Shown: in pieces, positions 1-8,548 of the stretch
Numbering within the stretch: the first letter of the stretch is position 1
Layout: each line of letters begins with the position of its first letter
Source of the DNA: Flavobacterium aquariorum
GTDB lineage: Bacteria; Bacteroidota; Bacteroidia; Flavobacteriales; Flavobacteriaceae
DNA length: 64,000 nt
Assembly: GCF_003254745.1 (NCBI RefSeq)
Contig: NZ_QKXH01000001.1
Location: 372,001 to 436,000 of the forward strand
Reading direction: 5' to 3'
Notes under the pieces: model-generated
What the model was told of the DNA's origin: nothing
Seen by the model: only the letters and a program-made list of their open reading frames with translations
The model's database searches: none
Made by a program: the position numbers and the translations under genes

Positions 1-11
1 ATAGCATCTTC

Positions 12-899
12 CTAAGCTTTATACGATACTTTGTTTTCAATCATTGTAAAAAACCCGTCAAAAATAATTCCCACAAATCCGATGATGATGATGGCTGAAA
101 TCACTTTTTCAAGGCTTAACGCATTCCAGCTGTCCCATACAAAAAATCCAATTCCTGCGCCACCCGATAGCATTTCGCCGGCAACAATAACTAACCAAGC
201 AACACTGATGCTCAATCGCAATCCTGTAATAATGTGTGGCAAAGTGTATGGGAAAACTACTTTGGTTAAATATCTCCATTTTGAAAATCCAAAAGCCTTG
301 GCTACGTTTTTATGGTCTTGCGGAATGGTGCTCACCCCAAAAGAAGTATTGATCAGTGTAGACCACAAAGAGGTAATAAATACTATGAATATTGTTGCCA
401 TTCCCGTGTCTTTGAAAACAACCAAACCGATAGGAAACCAAGCCAAAGGCGAAACCGGTTTCAAGAATTGAACGATCGGATAAAATACTTTTTTAAAAAA
501 AGAACTCGCCCCAATCAAGATTCCGAAAGGAATTGCAAATAAGGAACCTAATGAAAACCCTAATAAAACGGTTTTGATGGAAACAAACAATTGCAGTCCG
601 ATTCCTTTGTCGTTGGGTCCATAATCATAAAATGGGTCGCTTAACATTTCATATAAAACCTTTAGAGTTACTGTTGGTCCAGGAAGAGAATCCTTTGTAT
701 AATAACTTAATAAGCTCCAAAATCCACAAAAAATAGTCAATCCAATACAAGCAAATACAATTGATTTTGCTTTTTCTAAAATATAGATTGACGCATTTTT
801 AAGGCTTTCTTTCTTAATTACTTTACCAAAAGTGTTGAGAAGTGAATAGCTTTCTACTATTTCTTCTGTTTCGATTGTTGCTGTAGTTGAATTTGACAT
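12..899 (-). CDS. nrtB: Nitrate-type ABC transporter permease (NrtB/SsuC family)
   Basis: Inner-membrane permease of an ABC importer, 295 aa. Hydrophobic segments lie near residues 46-66, 102-131, 150-185 and 265-285. The conserved cytoplasmic loop that contacts the ATPase is near 199-230 (VAKAFGFSKWRYLTKVVFP). The family includes NrtB, SsuC and TauC; nitrate is inferred because the upstream gene is NrtA-like. It is the third gene of a minus-strand operon (channel, NrtA, NrtB), separated from nrtA by a 22-bp repeat array. A further ATG preceded by GGAAG begins at position 7 on the minus strand and runs off the window; an ATPase gene is expected there but cannot be read. Substrate is inferred, the permease family is sure. 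Confidence 0.85.
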   Translation of the reverse strand: MSNSTTATIETEEIVESYSLLNTFGKVIKKESLKNASIYILEKAKSIVFACIGLTIFCGFWSLLSYYTKDSLPGPTVTLKVLYEMLSDPFYDYGPNDKGIGLQLFVSIKTVLLGFSLGSLFAIPFGILIGASSFFKKVFYPIVQFLKPVSPLAWFPIGLVVFKDTGMATIFIVFITSLWSTLINTSFGVSTIPQDHKNVAKAFGFSKWRYLTKVVFPYTLPHIITGLRLSISVAWLVIVAGEMLSGGAGIGFFVWDSWNALSLEKVISAIIIIGFVGIIFDGFFTMIENKVSYKA

Positions 900-934
900 A
901 ATTATAGATTTTAATTTGATATTTGTGTTTAGTG

Positions 935-1176
935 TTGGTGTTTACTGCCTCTATTATTGGTACGACCTACCAATAGTGCTGGTATTTACTACCTCTATTA
1001 TTGGTAAAAACCACCAACAGTACTGGTATTTATTACCTCTTTTATTGGTACTAAATACCAGTACTATTAGTCTTTATTACCCCTTTTATTTGTATTAAGT
1101 ACCAACCCTATTAGTATTTATTACCTATTTTATTCGTATTAAGTACCAATAGCATTGGTGTTTACCACCTTTTTTC
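935..1176. repeat. 22-bp-period tandem array (44-bp super-period), array 1
   Basis: Ten full 22-bp units start at 935, 957, 979 and so on to 1133, followed by a partial unit from 1155. Two unit types alternate, giving a 44-bp super-period: type A reads like CTGGTATTTATTACCTCTA, type B like TTGGTACTAAATACCAGTA. Each unit carries a short dyad (GGTA...TACC or TGGTA...TACCA). The array fills the gap between nrtA and nrtB and ends 36 bp before the nrtB start. The repeats are contiguous with no unique spacers, so this is not a CRISPR. The array at 32680 has the same period and shares a core word. Confidence 0.9.
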
Positions 1177-1251
1177 TATGAATTTTAATCCGATGCGATC
1201 CTCAGAATAGAGCAAGGAGGCATAGGGCTCGAAATAACCCCGCCAAATATT

Positions 1252-2490
1252 TTAATGCTTTACCACTTTTAAATATGCTGATGGATTCGATGGGTTGAAC
1301 ACCGTTTTGTCCATCGTGAGCGAGAAGGGTTTCATATCATCCGTTGGGATTTTGATCTTCATGCTTTTGGCCACTTCTTCGTATAAATCCTGCATGATTA
1401 GTTTATCTGCAATCGCTTTGTAATTGGGTTCTTCTTTCAAATATCCGAATCGGACAAATTGTGCCATAGCCCAGATTGCGTAGGATTTACGAGGATAGTT
1501 TACGGTTCCCCCTTTGTAAAACAACATATAATCTTTATCATAAACTTCAGTTCCTTGGTTACAGCCCAAGTTATAGTCTCCCATCAATCTTCCTTCGATA
1601 ACATCGGCAGGGGCATTTACATAAGGAGCTTTCCCAATGATGGCGGCGGCTTTCTTGCGATTGGCAGGATTATCCAGCCAGATGCAGGCTTCAAGAATCG
1701 CTTTCATAACTTTCTTTAAATCTTCGCGACGTGTTTCGCTAAATTCTTTATTCACAACCAAAGCTTTTTCCGGGTGGTCTTTCCAAATATCTTGAGAGGC
1801 AATCTGTGTAAATCCAATTCCTTGTTTTACGGCAACACCGCCCCAAGGCTCTCCTACACAGTATCCGTCCATGTTACCCACTTTCATGTTGGCAACCATT
1901 TGCGGAGGCGGAATCGTGATGATTTTAACCGCTTTTTGATTTAATCCTGCCAATGACATCCAGTTTCTCAACCATAAATCGTGGGTTCCTCCTGGGAAAG
2001 TCATGGCGAAAGTCACTTCTTTTTCGGCTTTCAATTTGGCAGCAACCACTGGAGTTACTTTATTCATTTGTTTGAATCCTACTTTACCGCAAAAATCATT
2101 CGATAAGGTAATCGCTTGACCGTTTACGTTCAGCATCATTGCGATTTTCATTTCAGAACCAGCCTTTCCTCCTACTCCTGTGTACACTGAAAAAGGCATC
2201 GTGTAAAGACAATGAGCTCCGTCCAATTCGCCGGTTAAGATTTTGTCACGGACATTGGCCCAAGATGTTTCTTTGGTTACCACAACCTCAACTCCGTATT
2301 TTTTGAATAATCCCAGTTCTTTGGCCATTACGATTGGCGAACAATCGGTCAAGGGAATGAAGCCTAGTTTGATAGGTTCGCCGGCAATTGGCGGTTTTGG
2401 ATTTGTTTTGAAAGAAGAGAACAAAACCACGCACACTACCAACATCAAGGTGGTAAAAAGTGTGCCTCTATTTTTTTTAGTTTGTATCAT
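1252..2490 (-). CDS. nrtA: NrtA-type nitrate ABC transporter substrate-binding protein
   Basis: Periplasmic binding protein, 412 aa. The hydrophobic N-terminus (residues 10-28) is followed by IKLGFIPLTDCSPIVMAKE and a DGAHCLYTMPFSVYTG segment, both characteristic of the NrtA/CmpA family. The Cys in LVVCVV is a poor lipobox because the residue before it is Val, so the N-terminus is probably a signal peptide or anchor. The gene starts 28 bp after the outer-membrane channel gene, so both are probably on one transcript. Role inferred: captures nitrate (or nitrite or bicarbonate, which the family also binds) for the permease encoded next. Confidence 0.85.
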   Translation of the reverse strand: MIQTKKNRGTLFTTLMLVVCVVLFSSFKTNPKPPIAGEPIKLGFIPLTDCSPIVMAKELGLFKKYGVEVVVTKETSWANVRDKILTGELDGAHCLYTMPFSVYTGVGGKAGSEMKIAMMLNVNGQAITLSNDFCGKVGFKQMNKVTPVVAAKLKAEKEVTFAMTFPGGTHDLWLRNWMSLAGLNQKAVKIITIPPPQMVANMKVGNMDGYCVGEPWGGVAVKQGIGFTQIASQDIWKDHPEKALVVNKEFSETRREDLKKVMKAILEACIWLDNPANRKKAAAIIGKAPYVNAPADVIEGRLMGDYNLGCNQGTEVYDKDYMLFYKGGTVNYPRKSYAIWAMAQFVRFGYLKEEPNYKAIADKLIMQDLYEEVAKSMKIKIPTDDMKPFSLTMDKTVFNPSNPSAYLKVVKH

Positions 2491-2518
2491 TTTTTTAATT
2501 TTTAAATCGTTAATTCAA

Positions 2519-3964
2519 TTACTTTTTATTCAAAAAGTTGGGTTTAATATTCACCATCACATACGCCCATTGCGGAGTAAGATTGGCATTAGTCACATTT
2601 TTAACTTGTGCGGATGCCATTGAATTTGTTGCTTGCATTACAGAATAACCTGCTTCAATATTGATCATTTTAGTCATGTTATAAGACATTTTCAAATCCA
2701 ATTCTGTTCCTAAATAGCTCGTTTGTTTTCCTCCTGCTCCGTTAGATAAAGAGTTTGCCGATTCAAAACAGTGGATATCAGCAAAAAGCGTAAGGTTGTC
2801 TTTCAAATTGTATTTGGCTTTCAAGAAGTAGTTTAGCAAACCTTGAGCTCCGAAACCGCTTGAAGCGTAGAAATAATCCATAGTTCCCCAAAATTTGTGA
2901 GGCGTTCCATAAAGCGGATCAAATTGATTGTTCTCTGAAGTCGCCGTAACGGCTTTTGTTCCGTCGTTACCAGATAAATAATCAACACCAGGACCTACAA
3001 ATAATTTTCTTCCTACCTGTAAAGTCGATGTAATCGAAGCCAAATTACTGCTCAAACTGCGACCGTTTTTGTCATGTCCAAATTGGTGATACAAGCTTCC
3101 TTCGAATTTCAATTTTCTAGTAGCATTCACATTATAATAGAAACCTGTAGTGTTGCGCGTCCAAATTCCTTGTTCGTTAACTTTGGTTGTCACCGCTGGA
3201 GTTCCAGCAGTTACATTGGTATATTTGTTAAAATTATCGCTTAGGAATAAAAAGGAAATGTCTCCAAAGAAAAACTTCTTAGCGATATAAGCATATTCCA
3301 ATGATTTATAATTAGTCCCTAAACCGTTGGTTCCAGCGGTATAACCTGAAGTTGCAGCTGGTACACCATTATAAATTGTTCCCGCCAATAATTCTTTGTT
3401 TTGGTTAAAAGCGGCTCCAAAATCGGCTGTCCATCCTTTGTTAAAGTATTTCAAAACAATCGCGTCATGGTAACGAGCTTGTTGCAACCAATCCAATGCT
3501 CCAATTACCTTTTGGTCATCATACGAAATCTCCTGACGTCCAATTTTCAAGGACAAATTTTGAATACTGCTTACTGTATCATTCAGCATAATTTCACCCC
3601 AGGCTTCGTGCAATTGAATTCCATTATTCTCAGCTATCGTTGTTCTGTTAATGGTTGAAGCATCTTGCCCCCAAACTCGAACATCTTGTACGGCAACAAA
3701 AAATTTGAATCGGTATCCTGTAAACCCAACATTCAATCTTGTTCTTTGTGAAGTAAAAACTGCAGTCTCGGCATCTTTTGATTGCAAAGTGCTGTAACCG
3801 TCTCTAAATTCTGTTCTTGGTCTAAATTGTCCTGATGCTGTTAACTGAGCATTTGCAGCGTTATAACCAAACAATGTTATGGCCAAACCTAATAGTATCG
3901 ATTTTGAATTCTTTCTCTTTTTAAGTGCTTTTATTTTTTGTATTGTGGTTGTAATCTTTTGCAT
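2519..3964 (-). CDS. Alginate-export-family outer-membrane channel
   Basis: A 481-aa beta-barrel protein. The signal peptide lies near residues 18-40 and ends NAANAQ, followed by LTASGQFRPRTEFRDGY as in the Alginate_exp family. The C-terminus has alternating aromatic strands ending in VMVNIKPNF. An in-frame ATG 10 codons upstream (3994) is rejected because it lies at the expected transcription start of a -7 box at 3992-3999. In alginate producers the family exports alginate, but here the gene heads a nitrate uptake operon, so a channel for nitrate or other small anions is a better guess. A 22-bp perfect dyad just upstream (4001-4022) suggests specific regulation. Confidence 0.7.
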   Translation of the reverse strand: MQKITTTIQKIKALKKRKNSKSILLGLAITLFGYNAANAQLTASGQFRPRTEFRDGYSTLQSKDAETAVFTSQRTRLNVGFTGYRFKFFVAVQDVRVWGQDASTINRTTIAENNGIQLHEAWGEIMLNDTVSSIQNLSLKIGRQEISYDDQKVIGALDWLQQARYHDAIVLKYFNKGWTADFGAAFNQNKELLAGTIYNGVPAATSGYTAGTNGLGTNYKSLEYAYIAKKFFFGDISFLFLSDNFNKYTNVTAGTPAVTTKVNEQGIWTRNTTGFYYNVNATRKLKFEGSLYHQFGHDKNGRSLSSNLASITSTLQVGRKLFVGPGVDYLSGNDGTKAVTATSENNQFDPLYGTPHKFWGTMDYFYASSGFGAQGLLNYFLKAKYNLKDNLTLFADIHCFESANSLSNGAGGKQTSYLGTELDLKMSYNMTKMINIEAGYSVMQATNSMASAQVKNVTNANLTPQWAYVMVNIKPNFLNKK

Positions 3965-3991
3965 GGTAAATTGGTTTTGATTAGTATGAAG

Positions 3992-3999
3992 CAAATATA
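3992..3999 (-). promoter_or_regulatory. -7 promoter element of the nitrate-uptake operon
   Basis: On the minus strand this reads TATATTTG, an exact match to the Bacteroidota -7 consensus TAnnTTTG. It lies 28 nt before the chosen start at 3964. No convincing -33 TTG is seen; a perfect dyad occupies that region instead. Confidence 0.5.
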
Positions 4000-4000
4000 C

Positions 4001-4022
4001 ATACGTATTAATACTTACGTAT
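4001..4022. promoter_or_regulatory. Candidate operator: 7-8-7 inverted repeat
   Basis: Arms ATACGTA (4001-4007) and TACGTAT (4016-4022) are perfectly complementary, with an 8-nt spacer. The 22-bp span is the size of a Crp/Fnr-family site. It lies directly upstream of the -7 box of the channel-nrtA-nrtB operon and about 260 bp from the FNR-like gene. A further ATACGTA half-site is at 4163-4169. Binding by the neighbouring regulator is inference. Confidence 0.45.
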
Positions 4023-4233
4023 TTACTTTTTACAGTCTAAAACCTCTTTTTAACACAGCAAAAATTATTCTGATAACAACTTATTTACTGCGTTAACGCA
4101 AATAATTATTGTTAAGCCTTATAATTATTGACACCAACAAACACTTAGTTTTTAACTAAAATACGTACTTAGCTCAACGTTAAAAAAATATTTTTCCTTC
4201 AATACTCCTAAAACGACATTTATTTCCACAAAA

Positions 4234-4250
4234 AAGCCCCAGAAGGGCTT
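4234..4250 (-). terminator. Intrinsic terminator of the FNR-like gene
   Basis: Stem AAGCCC/GGGCTT (4234-4239 with 4245-4250). On the minus strand it is followed by a T run, 31 bp after the stop codon. Confidence 0.7.
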
Positions 4251-4280
4251 AATAAATTCAAAGTTCAAATCTAAAACTAC

Positions 4281-4985
4281 TTATACATACTTATGCTCCA
4301 TAATCTCCGATTTCATTTTGTTGATCTGCTGCAATCCTATTTTCTTCCCAACCGTTTTTATCAAAGTCTCTCTCTTCAAACTCGAAATCACTCGGGTTAC
4401 CTGTTCTTCGGTAGTACCGGCAAAATCGGCTATCTCTTTTCTGGACAAATCAAGATTAATCAAATCATTTGTTTGACCAAATTTTCTATGGATATATAAT
4501 AAAGTATCAATCACGCGTTCTCTCACATTCATGTGGGCAATTTTCCTGATGTTGTTCTCGCTCTTGTTCAATTCCTCAGCATAAAAAAGCATCATATCAT
4601 AAGTGAATTCGGGAACGTTTTTAAGAATGTCCAGCATTACTTCGTTGTTAAAATTACACAAAACCGTATCCTCCAGAGCATAAGCGCCTATCAAATACCG
4701 ATTGCTTGTACCAAAACCCCTAAAACCAACCGTGTCTCCATTCGTGGTAAACCGAACAATTTGTTCCCTGCCGTTAATACCCGTTTTCACCGTTTTCACC
4801 TTTCCTTTTTGCACAAAATAAAGCCCCTGAATGGGCGCGCCCTCTATAATGAACTGCTGTGTCTTCTTGCAGGTAAAACTGTGTTTCTTCTCTATATAAC
4901 TTTGCATGTTGGGCAAATGAATATGCTTTTTGATAAAACAATTTTCATTACTACAACTGTTGCAAATAGCTTGATTCTCTTTCAT
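4281..4985 (-). CDS. FNR-like Crp-family transcription factor with candidate Fe-S ligands
   Basis: Crp/Fnr regulator, 234 aa: cyclic-nucleotide-binding-like beta roll about 25-140, dimer helix about 140-165, winged helix about 170-225 (DLSRKEIADFAGTTEEQVTRVISSL). N-terminal cysteines C8-x2-C11-x4-C16, plus C110 in the segment ALEDTVLC, match the placement of the four [4Fe-4S] ligands of E. coli FNR (N-terminal trio, and Cys122 in ALETSMVC). Oxygen sensing through an Fe-S cluster is therefore plausible. The recognition helix has E-x-x-T-R where FNR has E-x-x-S-R. It lies next to the nitrate operon, whose promoter carries a dyad. The family is certain; the cluster is inferred from alignment by eye. 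Confidence 0.8.
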   Translation of the reverse strand: MKENQAICNSCSNENCFIKKHIHLPNMQSYIEKKHSFTCKKTQQFIIEGAPIQGLYFVQKGKVKTVKTGINGREQIVRFTTNGDTVGFRGFGTSNRYLIGAYALEDTVLCNFNNEVMLDILKNVPEFTYDMMLFYAEELNKSENNIRKIAHMNVRERVIDTLLYIHRKFGQTNDLINLDLSRKEIADFAGTTEEQVTRVISSLKRETLIKTVGKKIGLQQINKMKSEIMEHKYV

Positions 4986-5561
4986 CTGTAGTTAATTATT
5001 GTTTATTTTTTAAGTGTTTGAGACATCCAAAACCAATATTTTAATCATCTTTAGGGCGTGACCCCATTGAGCAAAGGGGCTTACTTATTGTACCGCTTAT
5101 ACAGCCCCTTTACTAAACGTGGTCGGGCTATCCGGGCTACTTCGGTAGCTTCCTTCTATCCCTCACGCAGCGGTAAACGAGATATTTAATTCAATGAACA
5201 AATCTTGGTTAAATGACAAAATCAGTAAAAATTATACTGTAACTGTCTTTATTTGAAGTAAATGTATAGGTTTTTCGCAATAAATGGTAATTGATTCAAG
5301 CCGACAAGTCAGGTCATCAGCTCAAAAAAAGAGTCGTTTTTTATTCATTTTATATAAATGGACCCGAAAAAACGATGTCAATTATCATTTCATCTACTTA
5401 GAGCCAGTGCTATTTTGATATTCGCAATTCTTTATAAATAAGTAAAAATACGTAGTTTTCTATTGTTTGTAGTTTTTTACTTAAACAAAAATCCCAATCC
5501 AAAGGGTTTGGATTGGGATTTTACAATAATATGATCCTATTTGATTCTTAAATTTTTGAAA
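4986..5561. repeat. Gene-free stretch with a palindromic intergenic element
   Basis: 576 bp without a gene. The left half (5051-5170) is a compound hairpin. The outer arms are GCGTGA (5056-5061) and TCACGC (5163-5168). One inner pair is AAAGGGGCT (5073-5081) with AGCCCCTTT (5103-5111). Another is GCTAC-TTCG-GTAGC (5136-5149), a UUCG tetraloop. Related elements occur near 31700 and 61870. The remainder is AT-rich, with nothing further seen before the tex terminator. Confidence 0.7.
5490..5520 (-). terminator. Terminator of tex
   Basis: Perfect 14-bp stem AATCCCAATCCAAA / TTTGGATTGGGATT around loop GGG. On the minus strand it is followed by TTTTTGTTT, downstream of the tex stop. Confidence 0.85.
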
Positions 5562-7685
5562 TTAAATCACCATCGTCAACTGAATACGTTTCCTATCCTC
5601 ATCCACCTCCACAACTTTAACGGTAACATGTTGATGCAATTTTACCACTTCATTAACATCGCTCACAAAACCAGCTTTGAGTTGGGAAATATGAACCAAT
5701 CCACTTTCTTTCACTCCTATATCTACAAAACAGCCAAAATTGGTAATGTTGTTGACAATTCCAGGCAGAATCATGCCGGTTCTGACATCTTTAATAGTTT
5801 TTACATTCGGGTCAAATTCAAAAACAGTAGCCGCTTTTCTAGGGTCCAATCCCGGTTTTTCAAGCTCTTTAATAATATCTTTTAGGGTCAAAACCCCAAT
5901 ATCTGGAGTAATGTAATTTTCCGGTTTTATTAAAGCTGTTTTTTCTTTGTTGGCAATCAAATCATTTACCGTTATTTTCAAATCTTTGGCCATCTTTTCA
6001 ACAATAGCATATGCTTCGGGATGTACCGCCGAATTGTCCAAAGGATTCTTCGCATTCGAAATTCGGATAAAGGCAACTCCTTGTTGGTATGCTTTGTCGC
6101 CCAAACGAGGCACTTTTTTGAGTTGTTTTCTATCTGTAAAAGGTCCGTTTTCAGAACGATATGCTACAATGTTTTCGGCCAGCTTCTCTCCTATTCCACT
6201 TACGTAACCCAGTAAATGTTTACTGGCTGTGTTGATGTTTATTCCGACCGAGTTCACGCAACGAATTACGGTATTATCTAATTCTTCTTTGAGTTTATTT
6301 TGATCGACATCGTGTTGGTATTGTCCAACTCCAATCGCTTTGGGGTCAATTTTTACCAATTCCGCCAATGGATCAGACAATCTGCGCCCGATTGAAACCG
6401 ATCCTCGAACCGTCACATCAAAATTAGGGAACTCATCCCTCGCAATCTTCGAAGCCGAATACACTGAAGCCCCAGCCTCCGAAACGATGAATACTTGAAC
6501 CGGTTTGTCAAAAGCAATTTTCTTGATGAAAAATTCCGTTTCTCTCGAAGCTGTTCCGTTTCCTATTGATATCGCATCAATATTATATGCATTGACCATC
6601 GATTTTATCTTCTTCATCGCCATTGCAGTTTCATTCTGAGGTGCGTGCGGATAAATGGTTTCGTTGTATAATAAATCCCCTTTTTCGTCCAAACAAACAA
6701 TTTTGCAACCCGAACGAAATCCAGGATCTATAGCCAAAATTCTTTTTTCACCCAATGGTGGCGCCAATAACAACTGCCCTAAATTATTCGCAAATACCTG
6801 AATCGAATTGGCATCGGCTTTGGCCTTGGCTTCCTGTAAAGCTTCATTCGAAATCGCAGGATTCAGCAAACGCTTATAACTATCCTCTATCGCCAGCTGA
6901 ATATGTGGCGTGGTGCTGTTATCTCCTTTTATGACCAATTCATCAATGATATCATAAGCGTCATCCAGTTCCACATCCACTTTAAACTTGATAAAGCCTT
7001 CGTTTTCGGCACGCATTATGGCCAACAAACGATGTGATGGCGCTTTGGTCAACGGCTCCGACCAATCAAAATACTGATTGAATTTGTGGGCGCCTTCTTC
7101 CTCTTTTTTGGACTTAACCACCTTGGTGGTGATTGTCGCTTTACGCTCAAACAATCGTCTGAGTTGTTTTCTAACGTAGATATTTTCATTAATCCATTCA
7201 GCAATAATATCTCTTGCGCCTTGCAAAGCTGCTTCCTCATTAATCACGTTATCATTCAAGTATTGCGTCGCCAAGAAATCAACGTCGTCCTTGCTTTGCG
7301 CCATAATTATCTTAGCCAAAGGTTCCAATCCATTCTCTCTAGCTACATCGGCTTTGGTTCTTTTTTTCTTTTTATATGGTAGATAAAAATCTTCCAATTC
7401 CTGTAAATCGAAACTTTGCTGAATTTTTTTATCCAATTCTGGTGTTAAGGCATTTTGTTCCTGAATGGATTTTAAAATCGTTTCTTTCCGTTTTATTATA
7501 GCTTCGTACTCCTTTTGAAATTTAGCAATTTGCTCAATAAAAACTTCATCTAGATTTCCCGTTTTGTCTTTTCGATATCGCGAAATAAACGGAATTGTGC
7601 AGTCTTCCTGCAGTAATTGAACGGTATTTTGAATGTTGATGGCAGCCGTAGCAACGTGCTTTGAAATGAATTGTAAGTTGGTCAT
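5562..7685 (-). CDS. tex: Tex family RNA-binding transcription accessory protein
   Basis: 707 aa, close to the usual Tex length. Domains in order: helical N-terminal region with the RKDKTGNLDEVFIEQI segment; YqgF-like RNase H fold near 320-430 (RILAIDPGFRSGCKIVCLD); tandem helix-hairpin-helix near 475-560 (INTASKHLLGYVSGIGEKLA); C-terminal S1 domain near 635-705 (GMILPGIVNNITNFGCFVDIG). Tex is a conserved cytoplasmic nucleic-acid-binding protein linked to transcription and ribosome function. It is a single-gene unit with its own terminator. Confidence 0.95.
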   Translation of the reverse strand: MTNLQFISKHVATAAINIQNTVQLLQEDCTIPFISRYRKDKTGNLDEVFIEQIAKFQKEYEAIIKRKETILKSIQEQNALTPELDKKIQQSFDLQELEDFYLPYKKKKRTKADVARENGLEPLAKIIMAQSKDDVDFLATQYLNDNVINEEAALQGARDIIAEWINENIYVRKQLRRLFERKATITTKVVKSKKEEEGAHKFNQYFDWSEPLTKAPSHRLLAIMRAENEGFIKFKVDVELDDAYDIIDELVIKGDNSTTPHIQLAIEDSYKRLLNPAISNEALQEAKAKADANSIQVFANNLGQLLLAPPLGEKRILAIDPGFRSGCKIVCLDEKGDLLYNETIYPHAPQNETAMAMKKIKSMVNAYNIDAISIGNGTASRETEFFIKKIAFDKPVQVFIVSEAGASVYSASKIARDEFPNFDVTVRGSVSIGRRLSDPLAELVKIDPKAIGVGQYQHDVDQNKLKEELDNTVIRCVNSVGININTASKHLLGYVSGIGEKLAENIVAYRSENGPFTDRKQLKKVPRLGDKAYQQGVAFIRISNAKNPLDNSAVHPEAYAIVEKMAKDLKITVNDLIANKEKTALIKPENYITPDIGVLTLKDIIKELEKPGLDPRKAATVFEFDPNVKTIKDVRTGMILPGIVNNITNFGCFVDIGVKESGLVHISQLKAGFVSDVNEVVKLHQHVTVKVVEVDEDRKRIQLTMVI

Positions 7686-7772
7686 TGTGAATTTCTGTTT
7701 AAAAAGGAATTTTTTTTCTTTAAAAAAAGAGATGCTAAAATACTATCTTTAAATTTTAATTGAACTCCATTT

Positions 7773-8048
7773 ATGATTTTATTATATACTTTTTTAGCCG
7801 TTAATTTAATCGCTTTTCTATTAATACGCTACGACAAAAAATTAGCTCAGAATAATAAAAGAAGAATATCCGAACAAACACTTTTGCTCTGGGTAGCCTT
7901 TGGCGGAACCATCGGATCATCGCTCGCTATGTCGGTTTTTAGACACAAAACAGCGAAAAGAAGTTATTTATTGAAATTTTTTGGAATTGTTTCTTTTCAG
8001 ATTATAATCATTATCACATTGTTTTATTTTGATTTTATATCATTATAA
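7773..8048 (+). CDS. DUF1294 small membrane protein
   Basis: 91 aa with two or three hydrophobic helices: residues 2-18, about 40-58 (LWVAFGGTIGSSLAM) and 70-90. The middle motif FGGTIGSSLAMSVFRHKTAKRSYL is the DUF1294 signature (G-G-x-x-G...R-H-K-T). Function unknown. It is divergent from tex and convergent with rpiB. Confidence 0.8.
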   Translation: MILLYTFLAVNLIAFLLIRYDKKLAQNNKRRISEQTLLLWVAFGGTIGSSLAMSVFRHKTAKRSYLLKFFGIVSFQIIIIITLFYFDFISL

Positions 8049-8057
8049 AACAAAAAA

Positions 8058-8078
8058 AGCCCAGTTTTTAACTGAGCT
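8058..8078 (-). terminator. Terminator of rpiB (shared convergent region)
   Basis: Arms AGCCCAGT (8058-8065) and ACTGAGCT (8071-8078) with one mismatch. The T run lies on the minus strand, so it mainly serves rpiB. Confidence 0.65.
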
Positions 8079-8116
8079 TATACTAAATACTTGGTGCGAA
8101 GCACCGCGAATTTTTT

Positions 8117-8548
8117 TTATTGACAAGCGATTTTATTCACTCTGTTTTGGTGTCTTCCTCCTTCAAATTCAGTAGATAAGAACGTTTCAACAATTTCTAC
8201 AGCTTGTGGAATAGAAGTAAATCGTGCTGGAATACTAACAATATTGGCATCATTATGTAATCTTGTCAAAACTGCAATTTCCTTGGTCCAACATAAACCT
8301 GCACGAATTTTGGCATGTTTATTAACTGTCATGGCAATTCCGTTTCCGCTTCCGCAAATAACAATTCCAAAATCAGCTCTTCCTTCACTTACATCTTCGG
8401 CAACCGGATGTGCAAAATCTGGATAATCAACACTTGCTTCAGTATCTGTACCATAATTGGTAACTTCATATCCTTTTGCTTCAAGCATGGCAACTATAGC
8501 TTTTTTATAATCTGGTCCTGCGTGGTCATTCCCTATCGAAATTTTCAT
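8117..8548 (-). CDS. rpiB: Ribose-5-phosphate isomerase B
   Basis: 143 aa, the usual RpiB length. It interconverts ribose 5-phosphate and ribulose 5-phosphate in the pentose phosphate pathway. Family marks: N-terminal ISIGNDHAGPDYKKAI, the phosphate-binding stretch GIVICGSGNGIAMTVNKHAKIRAGLC containing the catalytic Cys, and the NDANIVSIPARF segment with the conserved Asn. Monocistronic. Confidence 0.95.
   Translation of the reverse strand: MKISIGNDHAGPDYKKAIVAMLEAKGYEVTNYGTDTEASVDYPDFAHPVAEDVSEGRADFGIVICGSGNGIAMTVNKHAKIRAGLCWTKEIAVLTRLHNDANIVSIPARFTSIPQAVEIVETFLSTEFEGGRHQNRVNKIACQ

Noticed and set aside
31..471. 146-aa plus-strand open frame at the left edge
   Set aside because: It is antisense to the well-supported NrtB coding sequence.
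935..1176. CRISPR array
   Set aside because: The repeats are contiguous with no unique spacers, units drift in sequence, and no cas genes are present. The same holds for 32680-32899.
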